From assembly GCF_902490045.1 (NCBI RefSeq), contig NZ_CABUCJ010000055.1:1-16114 (forward strand): a stretch of DNA of 16,114 nt. Direction: 5' to 3'. Numbering within the stretch: the first letter of the stretch is position 1; every line of letters begins with the position of its first letter. Below, piece by piece: positions 1 through 6,487 of this stretch. Source of the stretch: an uncultured Anaerotruncus sp. (lineage in GTDB: Bacteria; Bacillota; Clostridia; Oscillospirales; Ruminococcaceae). The position numbers were made by a program, and so were the translations under genes. The notes under the pieces are model-generated. The model made no database searches. It was given only the letters and a program-made list of their open reading frames with translations, and was not told where the DNA came from.

Positions 1-55
1 GCGAGCTTTGCGCCCAGTCTTCTTCAAGTGAGCCCCCCTTGAGCGCCCTTCTTTC

Positions 56-242
56 GTCCATTTCTTGGGCGTGCAAGAAATGGACCCGCCTGCCGGGGCG
101 GGTCCCGGCAATCCCCGCCGCCGTAGGCGGCTCCCCTTAGCTCTCCGAAGGAGAGCGATCATAAGTCCCGCCGCTCGATGAGCGGAAAATCTAAAACGGC
201 TGTCGGTCTGTCACCGACAAACTCCGCCGCTTGGAAAGCGGC
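56..242. repeat. Chain of seven perfect hairpins at the left edge
   Basis: No gene is visible in bases 1-253. The stretch is instead a run of consecutive inverted repeats. Arms are 56-67/74-85 (GTCCATTTCTTG, 12 bp), 84-90/97-103, 117-122/126-131, 140-146/150-156, 171-176/180-185 (CCGCTC gat GAGCGG), 201-207/213-219 and 226-232/236-242. Loops are 3 to 6 bases and every stem is perfectly paired. The first two compete for two bases. The block lies directly after the stop codon of the EamA-like gene on the minus strand. No U-tract marks any one of them as a classical terminator. I infer a composite intergenic repeat, possibly with an RNA-processing or termination role. Confidence 0.7.
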
Positions 243-253
243 AAACCCCAAGC

Positions 254-676
254 CTACCGGCGATTGAGGAAGAACAGCCCGGCGACGCAGAGCACGATGC
301 CGATCAGCTGGTTGAGGGAGAGCTTCTCGCTGAAAAAGAGCAGTCCCACGAAGAGCAGGATGACAGCGAGCGCGATATTGGCGACGAGGGAGCAGACGCT
401 GATGTTCCAGCCCGCGCGGTAGGCGTAGATATAGCCGAGCTCCAGCCCGACGATCGACGCGCCGAGCGCGGCGCTCGTCCAGTTGATCGAGCGGAAGGCC
501 GCCGCCGAGTCCCCCTGCGCGGTCACAAGCAGCATCCCGAAGGAGACCGCGCCCGCGGTCAGGTAGGTGATCACGAGCGCGGCAAACGGGTTCGCGCCCG
601 CGGGCATCGTCTTGGTGAAGAGGTTGTAGAGCACATTGGAAGCCACGATCATGACGATCGGGACGAGCAGGTTCAT
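254..676 (-). CDS. Half-size EamA/DMT-type membrane transporter
   Basis: This is a 140-residue, very hydrophobic protein with about four membrane segments (residues 4-20, 31-49, 65-85 and 92-136 as one or two spans). It ends in a short basic tail, NRR. The pattern, including a late FFSEKLSLNQLIGIVL-type stretch before the last helix, is that of one EamA repeat of the drug/metabolite transporter superfamily. Full EamA proteins carry two repeats and about 10 helices, so a single-repeat protein would be expected to act as a dimer. The ATG at 676 is chosen because AAGGAG sits 8 bases upstream. The GTG at 685 overlaps the mnmA stop and has no spacing from that site. It lies 5 bases after mnmA and is probably co-transcribed with it. 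The substrate cannot be read from sequence. Confidence 0.8.
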   Translation of the reverse strand: MNLLVPIVMIVASNVLYNLFTKTMPAGANPFAALVITYLTAGAVSFGMLLVTAQGDSAAAFRSINWTSAALGASIVGLELGYIYAYRAGWNISVCSLVANIALAVILLFVGLLFFSEKLSLNQLIGIVLCVAGLFFLNRR

Positions 677-681
677 CTGCG

Positions 682-1740
682 TCACTCCTTATCCTGTCCT
701 GCCGCGCGGATGGTCGCGCCGCCCACCACGCGTTCCCCGTCGTAGAAGACCACCGCCTGGCCCGGCGTGACCGCGCGCTGGGGAGAATCAAACCGCACCC
801 GCACCTCCCCCTCCCCGAGGGGATAGACGGTGGCCGGTGCCGGGGTGTGCGCGTAGCGGATTTTTGCCCGCGTCCGCAGCGGTCCGCCGAGCGCGCCGCC
901 CGAAATCAGCCGCAGCCCGTCCGCGAACAGCGTGTCGTGGAAGACGGCGGACTCGTCCGACAGGGTCACGGTGTTGTGCTCCGGATCGAGGCGGCTCACA
1001 TACCGGTGGGTCCCGAAGGCGACGCCCAGCCCCTTGCGCTGGCCGATCGTATAGTGCAGCACCCCCCGGTGCCGGCCGATCACGTTGCCCGCGTCGTCGA
1101 GGTAATCCCCCTCCTCGGGGACGATCCCGGTATGGCGGGCGATGAAGGAGACGTAGTCGCCGTCCGGCACGAAGCAGATGTCCTGGCTGTCCGATTTGGA
1201 CTGGACCGGCAGCCCCGCCCCGGCGGCCAGCGCGCGCACCTCGCTCTTGTCGTAGGGGTCGAGCGGCAGCAGCAGCATCGAAAGCTGCCGCTGGGTCAGG
1301 TGGTAGAGCACATAGGACTGGTCCTTGCGGGGCTGGGCGCTGCGCCACAGCTGGTAGCGGCCCGACGCCTCGTCAAACCGCACCGACGCATAGTGTCCGG
1401 TCGAGATGCGCCCGTAGCCGAGGCGTTCGGCGTCCCGCGCGAACGCGCCGAACTTGATGTTCCGGTTGCAGGCGATGCAGGGGTTGGGCGTTTCGCCGCG
1501 CAGGTAGCCGTCCGCAAAATAGTCGAGCACCCGCTCGGAAAAGAGCGCGCGGTAATCGAGCACGTAATGCGGGATGCCGAGCTTTTCGCAGACCGCCTTC
1601 GCGTCGGAGACGTTCTGCTCGGGGCAGCCGTCGTAAAGCTCGAACGTCGCGCCGCCCACTTCGCAGCCCCGCTCCTTTAAGAGCAGCGCCGCCACCGAAC
1701 TGTCGACGCCGCCGCTCATGGCGACCAGCACCTTTTCCAT
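682..1740 (-). CDS. mnmA: tRNA-specific 2-thiouridylase MnmA
   Basis: MnmA puts sulfur on C2 of the wobble uridine 34 of tRNA-Lys, -Glu and -Gln in the cytoplasm, using ATP and persulfide sulfur. The 352-residue length is normal for the family. Visible marks are the ATP pyrophosphatase P-loop SGGVDSS (residues 9-15), the first catalytic cysteine in NPCIACNRNIKF (C88), the second in SDSQDICFV (C190), the tRNA-contact segment HYTIGQRKGLG, and a C-terminal beta-barrel ending in GGATI. The start at 1740 has a GGGAGG ribosome site 8 bases upstream. The reading frame stays open up to 1896, but that extension would run through the mnmA promoter and is not translated. A cysteine desulfurase gene, often adjacent in Clostridia, is not in this window. 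An EamA-like gene follows at once. Confidence 0.97.
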   Translation of the reverse strand: MEKVLVAMSGGVDSSVAALLLKERGCEVGGATFELYDGCPEQNVSDAKAVCEKLGIPHYVLDYRALFSERVLDYFADGYLRGETPNPCIACNRNIKFGAFARDAERLGYGRISTGHYASVRFDEASGRYQLWRSAQPRKDQSYVLYHLTQRQLSMLLLPLDPYDKSEVRALAAGAGLPVQSKSDSQDICFVPDGDYVSFIARHTGIVPEEGDYLDDAGNVIGRHRGVLHYTIGQRKGLGVAFGTHRYVSRLDPEHNTVTLSDESAVFHDTLFADGLRLISGGALGGPLRTRAKIRYAHTPAPATVYPLGEGEVRVRFDSPQRAVTPGQAVVFYDGERVVGGATIRAAGQDKE

Positions 1741-1763
1741 TTTTACGCGCCTCCCTTCAACGC

Positions 1764-1877
1764 AACAGGCGAAGCCTCGCTTCGCGCGGCTCCGCCTGTT
1801 TACCGCACATATGAGTCCGTTCTTTCGGTATGCCCCCCAGGGGCCCCCCTCCGAATCTCCAGATCTTTTCATATGTG
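1764..1877 (-). other. Structured 5' leader of mnmA, class unknown
   Basis: The mnmA promoter predicts an untranslated leader of about 140 bases. It begins with a 9-bp perfect long-range pairing, CACATATGA with TCATATGTG (1806-1814 with 1869-1877). This encloses a TTCGG/CCGAA stem (1824-1828 with 1851-1855) capped by a GC-rich hairpin (GCCCC/GGGGC, 1832-1836 with 1840-1844). A second strong hairpin follows (AACAGGCG/CGCCTGTT, 1764-1771 with 1793-1800, extended inward by AGCC/GGCT after one mismatch) and ends about 9 bases before the ribosome site. I compared it from memory with the common riboswitch and T-box consensus elements and found no match. It may be a regulatory RNA, or simply a stable leader. 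Confidence 0.45.
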
Positions 1878-1887
1878 GCATATCTAT

Positions 1888-1916
1888 ATTATACACGCTG
1901 TATTGCCAATGTGCAA
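1888..1916 (-). promoter_or_regulatory. Sigma-A promoter of mnmA
   Basis: The -35 box TTGCAC (1911-1916), a 17-base spacer and a perfect -10 box TATAAT (1888-1893) read toward mnmA. The predicted transcription start is near 1881, about 140 bases before the ATG. The segment AGCGTGTATAATAT around the -10 is repeated exactly in the promoter at 14481. Confidence 0.85.
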
Positions 1917-1925
1917 GGGGTTTTT

Positions 1926-1946
1926 AAAAGTTTACAGACCGTAAAC
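1926..1946 (-). terminator. Short terminator containing the stop codon of the zinc-ribbon gene
   Basis: GTTTAC/GTAAAC (1941-1946 with 1930-1935, loop of 5) is followed on the minus strand by TTTTAAAAA. The TAA stop of the upstream gene lies inside the downstream arm. The stem is only 6 bp, so termination may be partial, and the mnmA -35 box begins about 10 bases further on. Confidence 0.4.
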
Positions 1947-2636
1947 CCGCGCAAACATCGCCGAAAAGTCGGTATTCTGGAAGGGCGCGGGCCCGCCGCC
2001 CAGCAGGCGGTATCCGAACCAGGACGCCGCTCCCGCGGCAATCAGCACCCCCACGATGATCAGCAGCCTGATTACGATGCCCGGTCCCTCCTTCGGCTTT
2101 TCGGCGCGCCGGCGGGGCGTCTCGCGCGCGGAAGGCGCGGGGGGCGCTTCACCGGCGGGCGCTGGAATCCGCGCTGCCGGTTCCGGGCGGTAGACAAAAT
2201 AGGGCGCCTCCGACGGTCCCGCCGGGTCGTCCACCGGCTCGAAGCCCGCGGGCGCTGCGTATCTCCAGTTTTCCGGGGGCTCGTCCGCGTCGAAGAGGGG
2301 GCCGACGTACCCGCCGGGGACAGGCTCCTCCGGCAGGGAAACATGAAAATCGGGCGGCGCGAGATCGTCCTCCCGGTCCTCCGGCGGGAAATCCCCGGGC
2401 GCGAAGGAAGGCCCGCCCGGCGCGTCCCCGGGCGGCGGGGAAAAGTCGGGCGCCCGCTCCCCCGGCGCGGACGCGTACCACGCCGCCGCGCCGTCCGGCT
2501 CGTCCGGCTCCCGGACGAGGAAGGGCGGGGTCAGCTCCTCGTAGTGGTCGTGGAAGTCGCTGACGATCCGTTCGCCGCAGTAGGGGCAGTATTTGAAATC
2601 GCTTTTGACGTTGTTGCCGCATTTTTTGCAGAGCAT
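1932..2636 (-). CDS. Zinc-ribbon protein with one C-terminal membrane segment
   Basis: This 234-residue protein has three parts. An N-terminal zinc ribbon carries CKKC (C3, C6) and CPYC (C17, C20). A long, acidic, proline- and glycine-rich linker follows (about residues 35-170) and looks disordered. A basic patch (RRRAEKPK, about 175-182) leads into one hydrophobic helix (about 187-208) and a tail of about 25 residues. The positive patch suggests that the ribbon and linker are cytoplasmic and the short tail outside. Zinc ribbon-plus-helix proteins of this kind are common in Firmicutes and mostly of unknown function. The start at 2636 has GGAGGT 7 bases upstream; the frame is open further but lacks a ribosome site. 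It has its own promoter and is monocistronic as far as I can see. Confidence 0.8.
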   Translation of the reverse strand: MLCKKCGNNVKSDFKYCPYCGERIVSDFHDHYEELTPPFLVREPDEPDGAAAWYASAPGERAPDFSPPPGDAPGGPSFAPGDFPPEDREDDLAPPDFHVSLPEEPVPGGYVGPLFDADEPPENWRYAAPAGFEPVDDPAGPSEAPYFVYRPEPAARIPAPAGEAPPAPSARETPRRRAEKPKEGPGIVIRLLIIVGVLIAAGAASWFGYRLLGGGPAPFQNTDFSAMFARVYGL

Positions 2637-2752
2637 CCGCGCACCTCCGCCCGTGAAATTACCTTTATTCCGCCATATCCGCGAGGCGGACTGCAAAATC
2701 GCGCATTGGGACGGGAGCGCCGGGGGCGCGGGTCGTCCTGCGCATGAAGTGC

Positions 2753-2777
2753 AGAATAGCCGTCCTGCGGCTATTCT
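2753..2777. promoter_or_regulatory. Inverted repeat over the -10 box, candidate operator
   Basis: The 10-base arms AGAATAGCCG and CGGCTATTCT, separated by 5 bases, are perfectly complementary. The repeat covers the -10 box and the expected start site of the zinc-ribbon gene. Only part of it would be transcribed, so a DNA operator is more likely than an RNA hairpin. No regulator is identified. Confidence 0.5.
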
Positions 2778-2801
2778 ATCACAAATACCCGGCGGTTACA
2801 A
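2773..2801 (-). promoter_or_regulatory. Promoter of the membrane zinc-ribbon gene
   Basis: TTGTAA (2796-2801), a 17-base spacer and TAGAAT (2773-2778) face the gene starting at 2636. This leaves a leader of about 130 bases. The -35 TTGTAA is the same as in the promoters at 3484 and 14481. Confidence 0.65.
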
Positions 2802-2813
2802 GAAAATCCCGCC

Positions 2814-2853
2814 GGAAAAGCCGGTCCCCCACGCGGGGAGCGTGGGGGACCGG
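2814..2853 (-). terminator. Terminator after hpf
   Basis: A perfect 14-bp stem (2840-2853 with 2821-2834, loop of 5 bases) lies 20 bases after the hpf stop codon. It is followed on the minus strand by CTTTTCC. The U-tract is modest but the stem is very strong. Confidence 0.65.
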
Positions 2854-2873
2854 CCCGTGGGAGTGCTTTATCG

Positions 2874-3410
2874 TCAGCCGACCGTCGGCTCGAGAATCCC
2901 GTAGGTTCCGTTGTGGCGCTTGTAGACCACGTTGATCTCGTTCGTCTCCGCGTTGAGGAAGACGAAGAACTCGTGCCCGACCATGTTCATCTGGAGGATC
3001 GCTTCCTCCACATCCATCGGGCGCAGCGCGAACCGTTTGACACGCTTGACGGCGTACTCCGGGGCCTCCGACTCCTGCTCCTCGCCCACCTCGACGTTCG
3101 ACGCGTCGAACGCGGTGTCCCGCAGGCGCTTGCCGAGCTTGTTCTTGTTCTTCACAATCTGGCGGAAGAGGGAGTCCACCACTGCCTCCAGGGAGTCAAA
3201 GCGGTCGGAGGTGGTTTTCTCCGCGCGATAGAACATACCCCGCGACTGGATGGTGACCTCGACGGTCTCGCGATCGCCCTCGTTGGTCACTGTGACGATC
3301 GCATTCGCGCTGTCGTCAAAGAACCGGTCCAGCTTGGCGAGTTTCCGGTCGATCCTTTCCTTGAAAGAGTCGCGAACAGAGGTTTTCCGTGCTGTGATGG
3401 TGATGTTCAT
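2874..3410 (-). CDS. hpf: Ribosome hibernation-promoting factor, long form
   Basis: Long HPF binds the 30S decoding region and pairs 70S ribosomes into inactive 100S dimers in stationary phase. The 178-residue length fits the long form. The N-terminal domain (about 1-100) starts MNITITARKTSVRDSFKERI and shows the beta-alpha-beta pattern of the RaiA/YfiA fold. A variable acidic linker follows (about 105-118), then the C-terminal dimerisation domain (about 119-175) with VKRVKRFALRPMDVEEAI and HNGTYGILEP. The ATG at 3410 is preceded by AAAGGGG. A near-consensus promoter at 3484-3512 and a strong terminator at 2821-2853 frame it as a single-gene unit, although no terminator is seen between the upstream fumarase gene and this promoter. 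Confidence 0.95.
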   Translation of the reverse strand: MNITITARKTSVRDSFKERIDRKLAKLDRFFDDSANAIVTVTNEGDRETVEVTIQSRGMFYRAEKTTSDRFDSLEAVVDSLFRQIVKNKNKLGKRLRDTAFDASNVEVGEEQESEAPEYAVKRVKRFALRPMDVEEAILQMNMVGHEFFVFLNAETNEINVVYKRHNGTYGILEPTVG

Positions 3411-3483
3411 AAATTCAACCCCTTTGTTTTATAGCAAAACAGGCAAGCCTGCTTTTAACATTTTACCCAATTATCTTACCTTT

Positions 3484-3512
3484 ATTATACAGGACATTGG
3501 GCGAATTTACAA
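3484..3512 (-). promoter_or_regulatory. Sigma-A promoter of hpf
   Basis: TTGTAA (3507-3512), a 17-base spacer and TATAAT (3484-3489) read toward hpf. The predicted leader is about 65 bases. Confidence 0.85.
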
Positions 3513-3552
3513 GGGGGTATCGAAGGATTCGTGGAAATTTAACAAACCGGAC

Positions 3553-4389
3553 TCAAATCGTTCGGGAGGCGTGCCGCGTCACATGGCAGCCCATGTTCAC
3601 CGCCACCTGCAGGCTCGCGATGTGGGTCGCCCCCGCCTCGATGTTGACCGCCAGCGCCGTCACCCGGCCCCCGAAGCCCTGCGGCCCGATGCCCGTGCGG
3701 TTGATCGCCCCGAGCATCCGTTCCTCGAGCGAGGCGTAGAGCGGGTCGGGATTGCGCACGGCCGTGTCCCGGCAGAGGGCGCGTTTCGCAAGCAGCGCGC
3801 ACCCCTCGAAGTTGCCGCCGATGCCGACTCCGACCACCACCGGCGGACAGGGGTTGCTCCCCGCCGCCTCCACCGCGCGCACGACCTCGTCGATCAGGTC
3901 CTGTTCGGCGGCCGCCGGGGTCATCATGCGGATGGAGCTCATGTTCTCGCTGCCCGCCCCCTTTGGCGCGACGGTGAGGGTGAGCCTGTCCCCCGGCACC
4001 AGCCGCAGGTGCAGCACGGCGGGGGTGTTGTCGCCGGTGTTCCGCCTGCGCAGCGGGTCCCCGACCACCGAGCAGCGCAGCAGCCCCTCAGCGTAGCCGC
4101 GGCGCACCCCCTCGTTGACGGCCTCCTCCAGCCCCGAGACATGCGCGTCCTCCCCGAGCTCGGCGAAGACGACCGCCATGCCGGTGTCCTGGCAGACGGG
4201 GATGGAGAGCGCCTCGGCCGTCTCGTAGTTGCGCACGATGTCGGCGAGCACCTCCCGCCCGAGCGGCGACTCCTCCGCCCGGCAGGCCCCGCACAGCCGC
4301 TCCTTGAGGTCGGCCGGGAGCACCCGGTTGGCCTCGATGCAGAGCGCCTTCACCGCCTCGACGACGGCCTCACGTGGAATCTCCCGCAT
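3553..4389 (-). CDS. Class I fumarate hydratase / tartrate dehydratase, alpha subunit
   Basis: Two-subunit class I fumarases hydrate fumarate to malate with an oxygen-sensitive [4Fe-4S] cluster; relatives act on tartrate. This is a full-length alpha subunit of 278 residues. Three cysteines sit where cluster ligands are expected: C66 in CQDTGMAVVF, C181 in NPCPPVVVGVGIGGN and C268 in NMGCHVTRH. PKGAGSENMS (143-152) and GPQGFGGRVTALAV (235-248) are further family marks. The start overlaps the amidohydrolase stop as TGATG, which suggests translational coupling. A beta subunit gene normally follows the alpha gene, but here the next gene is hpf and no beta gene is in the window. The substrate cannot be fixed from sequence: fumarate, tartrate and mesaconate or methylfumarate are all possible. 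Confidence 0.9.
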   Translation of the reverse strand: MREIPREAVVEAVKALCIEANRVLPADLKERLCGACRAEESPLGREVLADIVRNYETAEALSIPVCQDTGMAVVFAELGEDAHVSGLEEAVNEGVRRGYAEGLLRCSVVGDPLRRRNTGDNTPAVLHLRLVPGDRLTLTVAPKGAGSENMSSIRMMTPAAAEQDLIDEVVRAVEAAGSNPCPPVVVGVGIGGNFEGCALLAKRALCRDTAVRNPDPLYASLEERMLGAINRTGIGPQGFGGRVTALAVNIEAGATHIASLQVAVNMGCHVTRHASRTI

Positions 4390-5540
4390 CAGCGCACCCT
4401 CCTTCCGCCGACAAAGACCGCGAACGGCTTCCGGTGGGTCTGCATCGGCTCCTCCGCGAAGAGCAGGACGTCCGCGTCCCGCCCCGGCGCGAGGGCGCCC
4501 ACGCGGCCCTCCAGCCCGCAGATCTCCGCCGCCGCAGAGGTGACCGCGCGCAGCGCGGCGTCGGGGTCCATGCCGTTCTGGGCCGCGACCTGCGCGCTCA
4601 GAAGCAGGAAGCGGCAGGGCAGCTCGGGGTGGTCGGTCGCGACGGCGACCTTCACCCCGGCGCGGTCGAGCGCGCCCGCGCCGCCGTCGTCGGCGTTTTT
4701 GAGCTCCGGCTTGGAGCGCGCGCCGAGCAGCGGCCCGGCGATGACCGGCACCCCCTCTTCGGCCAGCAGGTCGGCCACGAGGTGTCCCTCGGTGCCGTGG
4801 ACGATCACGCAGGGAAACCCGAACTCCTTCGCGATGCGCAGGCCGGTGAAGATGTCGTCGGCGCGGTGGGCGTGGATGTGCGCCCTGATCTCCCCGCGCA
4901 AAAGCGGCAGCAGCGCCTCGCACTTCGCGTCGTACTCGGGCTCGTCGAAGTCGTCGTCCGCCGCCGCCCGCTCGAGCTGCTCGCCGTACTTCCTCGCCTT
5001 CGCGAGCTGCTCGCGGATGGCCGCCGCGATCCCCATGCGGGTGGCGGGACCCTGCTGCTTTTCGTGGTAGCTCGTCTTGGGGTTCTCCCCCATCGCCATC
5101 TTGATCGCCAGCGGCGCGGCGAGGAGCATGTCGTCCACCCGGCGGCCGCAGGTCTTCATCGCGCACATCTGCCCCGCGATCGGGTTGGCGCTGCCGGGAC
5201 CGGTCACAACCGTCGTGACCCCCCAGTCGAGCGCCTCGGTGAACGCCCGGTCGAGCGGGTTCACCCCATCCAGCCCGCGCAGCTGCGGCGTGACCGGGTC
5301 GGTGTCCTCGTTGCCGTCGTCCCCCTCGAAGCCGAGCCCGTCCTCCCACATGCCGATGTGGCAGTGGGCGTCGACCAGCCCGGGCAGCGCGACCGCGCCC
5401 GCCGCGTCGAACCGCTCCGCGTCCCGCGGCGCGCGCGCCATCGGGCCGACCGAGACGATCTTCCCTCCGTCCATGTGGACGTATCCGTTTTCAAATCTTT
5501 CGCCCGCCATCGTGCGGACATCCGCGTTGACGATTACCAT
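4389..5540 (-). CDS. Amidohydrolase, imidazolonepropionase-like
   Basis: This 383-residue metal-dependent hydrolase of the amidohydrolase superfamily is cytoplasmic. The metal-site motif HCH is at residues 59-61 in LPGLVDAHCHIG. Further likely ligands are K147 in APLAIKMAMGENPK, the HIHAH cluster (221-225), H248 and H253 in VHGTEGH, and D303 in ATDHPELP. The small N-terminal and C-terminal beta segments (1-55 and 350-383, APGRDADVLLF) are the usual flanking sandwich domain. The ATG at 5540 is preceded by CAGGAGGAC; the longer open frame to 5609 would cross the terminator of the previous gene. No promoter is obvious in the 65 bases upstream, so expression may rely on read-through. Coupling to a fumarase alpha gene hints at breakdown of a ring or amide compound to a dicarboxylate, but this is speculation. 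Confidence 0.88.
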   Translation of the reverse strand: MVIVNADVRTMAGERFENGYVHMDGGKIVSVGPMARAPRDAERFDAAGAVALPGLVDAHCHIGMWEDGLGFEGDDGNEDTDPVTPQLRGLDGVNPLDRAFTEALDWGVTTVVTGPGSANPIAGQMCAMKTCGRRVDDMLLAAPLAIKMAMGENPKTSYHEKQQGPATRMGIAAAIREQLAKARKYGEQLERAAADDDFDEPEYDAKCEALLPLLRGEIRAHIHAHRADDIFTGLRIAKEFGFPCVIVHGTEGHLVADLLAEEGVPVIAGPLLGARSKPELKNADDGGAGALDRAGVKVAVATDHPELPCRFLLLSAQVAAQNGMDPDAALRAVTSAAAEICGLEGRVGALAPGRDADVLLFAEEPMQTHRKPFAVFVGGRRVR

Positions 5541-5567
5541 GCCCGTCCTCCTGTTTTCCGCTTCGCT

Positions 5568-5600
5568 TTTCAAAAAGGAAAAGGGCGCCGCGGCGCCCTT
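5568..5600 (-). terminator. Terminator after the S1-domain gene
   Basis: AAGGGCGCCG/CGGCGCCCTT (5581-5600) is a perfect palindrome starting 5 bases past the S1 gene stop. It is followed on the minus strand by TTCCTTTTT. It separates the division cluster from the amidohydrolase gene. Confidence 0.75.
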
Positions 5601-5605
5601 AGGAA

Positions 5606-6118
5606 TCATTTCGGTGAATTTCTGCTCCGCGCCGTCCCGCGCTTCATGTCGGTATATTTCTTGAGGTCGGACATCTTGTCCTCGCTCTTCTGCTTGAACT
5701 TGCTCATCATATCCTCGAAGGACATGTTCTCGCTCGTGATCTCCTGCCGCCGGTCAAAGCCGTAGGACACCTCGCGGGGCGGCCTGCGCTGATAGGGCGG
5801 GCGCGCCGGACGGTCCCCGGGCGCGCCGGGGCCTCCCTGGCGGAAGGGGCGCGGCGTGTTCGGACGCTCAGCCGCAGCCGGGGCGGGCGCCACCTGCTTG
5901 ATCGACAGGCTGACCTTCCCCTCGGGGGTGATCCCGATGACCTTGACCTTGACCGTCTGGCCCATCGACAGGTAATCGGAAATTTCCTTGACATAGGAGG
6001 ACGCCACTTCCGAAATATGTACCATTCCGGTCTTGCCGCCCGGCAGTTCGATGAACGCTCCGAACTTTGTGATGCCGGTGACCTTGCCCTCCAGAATACT
6101 CCCTACCTCAAGCTGCAT
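5606..6118 (-). CDS. S1-domain RNA-binding protein, YabR-like
   Basis: A single S1 (OB-fold) RNA-binding domain fills residues 1-75, with the typical VGSILEGKVTGITKFGAFIEL start, GMVHISEVA, and VKVKVIGITPEGKVSLSIK. A proline-, arginine- and glycine-rich disordered stretch follows (about 78-122), then a charged helical tail (about 130-160, FEDMMSKFKQKSEDKMSDLKKY). At 170 residues it is longer than the roughly 130-residue Bacillus YabR, mainly through the linker. Its place right after divIC matches the Bacillus order divIC-yabR. The role of YabR is not well established; binding to RNA or the ribosome is likely from the domain. AAGGAGG lies 13 bases upstream of the ATG, a rather long gap. A terminator stands between divIC and this gene. 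Confidence 0.88.
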   Translation of the reverse strand: MQLEVGSILEGKVTGITKFGAFIELPGGKTGMVHISEVASSYVKEISDYLSMGQTVKVKVIGITPEGKVSLSIKQVAPAPAAAERPNTPRPFRQGGPGAPGDRPARPPYQRRPPREVSYGFDRRQEITSENMSFEDMMSKFKQKSEDKMSDLKKYTDMKRGTARSRNSPK

Positions 6119-6185
6119 AAATGTTACGCTGCCTCCTTAACGATCTTGTGTTTTATCGAGAAGCCCTTCCGGCCCCAGACACGCC

Positions 6186-6208
6186 AAAAAGCGGGCTCAC
6201 GTGCCCGC
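6186..6208 (-). terminator. Terminator at the divIC stop codon
   Basis: GCGGGC/GCCCGC (6203-6208 with 6191-6196) with the 6-base loop ACGTGA is followed by TTTTT on the minus strand. The TGA stop codon of divIC is the last three bases of the loop, so the end of the coding region forms the first arm. Confidence 0.78.
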
Positions 6209-6487
6209 TGTGTCACGGAATACGCGTTCGTCCGCCACACCCATGTCGAGCTTGTCGCGCGCGATGCGGGCCATGAAGTCCCGGTCGTCCCCCAAGGCGA
6301 TCTGCCGCTCGACCTCCTTGTTTGCGACGACCTGGTCCTCCAGCTGCGCGGTTACGTTCGCGAGCAGACTACGCTTGGAGGAGATCTCCATCTGCAGCGT
6401 AATCAGGCTTACCACGACGTAAGCGGCGAAGGCGAAGATACAAAACCGGATAAACAGGCTCTTCTTTTTTCCACGTACACTTTTCAT
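6197..6487 (-). CDS. divIC: Septum formation initiator, DivIC/FtsL family
   Basis: DivIC is a bitopic membrane protein of the division septum that works with FtsL and DivIB. The 96-residue protein has a basic N-terminus (KSVRGKKK), one membrane helix (about 11-32), a coiled-coil stretch (about 33-62) and the family C-terminal motif DFMARIARDKLDMGVADERVFRD. The ATG at 6487 overlaps the yabQ stop as ATGA, with AGGAG 11 bases upstream. An upstream in-frame GTG at 6535 has no ribosome site and is not preferred. A near-consensus promoter within the yabQ 3' end could give expression independent of sporulation. Synteny with Bacillus yabQ-divIC supports the name; FtsL and DivIC are hard to tell apart by sequence alone. 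Confidence 0.9.
   Translation of the reverse strand: MKSVRGKKKSLFIRFCIFAFAAYVVVSLITLQMEISSKRSLLANVTAQLEDQVVANKEVERQIALGDDRDFMARIARDKLDMGVADERVFRDTAGT

Noticed and set aside
56..242. CRISPR array
   Set aside because: There are many hairpins but no repeated unit of constant length and no regular spacers; each stem has a different sequence.
1741..1896. A 52-residue N-terminal extension of MnmA
   Set aside because: It begins inside the -10 box of the mnmA promoter, has no ribosome site, and the family starts at MEKVLVAMSGG.
3420..3460. Attenuator hairpin in the hpf leader (CAGGC-TT-GCCTG followed by TTTT)
   Set aside because: The stem is only 5 bp with a 2-base loop, too weak to call. I also found no sign of the known raiA RNA motif, and the leader is too short for it.
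4374..5765. A 463-codon plus-strand frame opposite the amidohydrolase
   Set aside because: It is low-complexity Arg/Ala/Val composition, without a ribosome site, crossing two gene boundaries and a terminator. It is a shadow frame.
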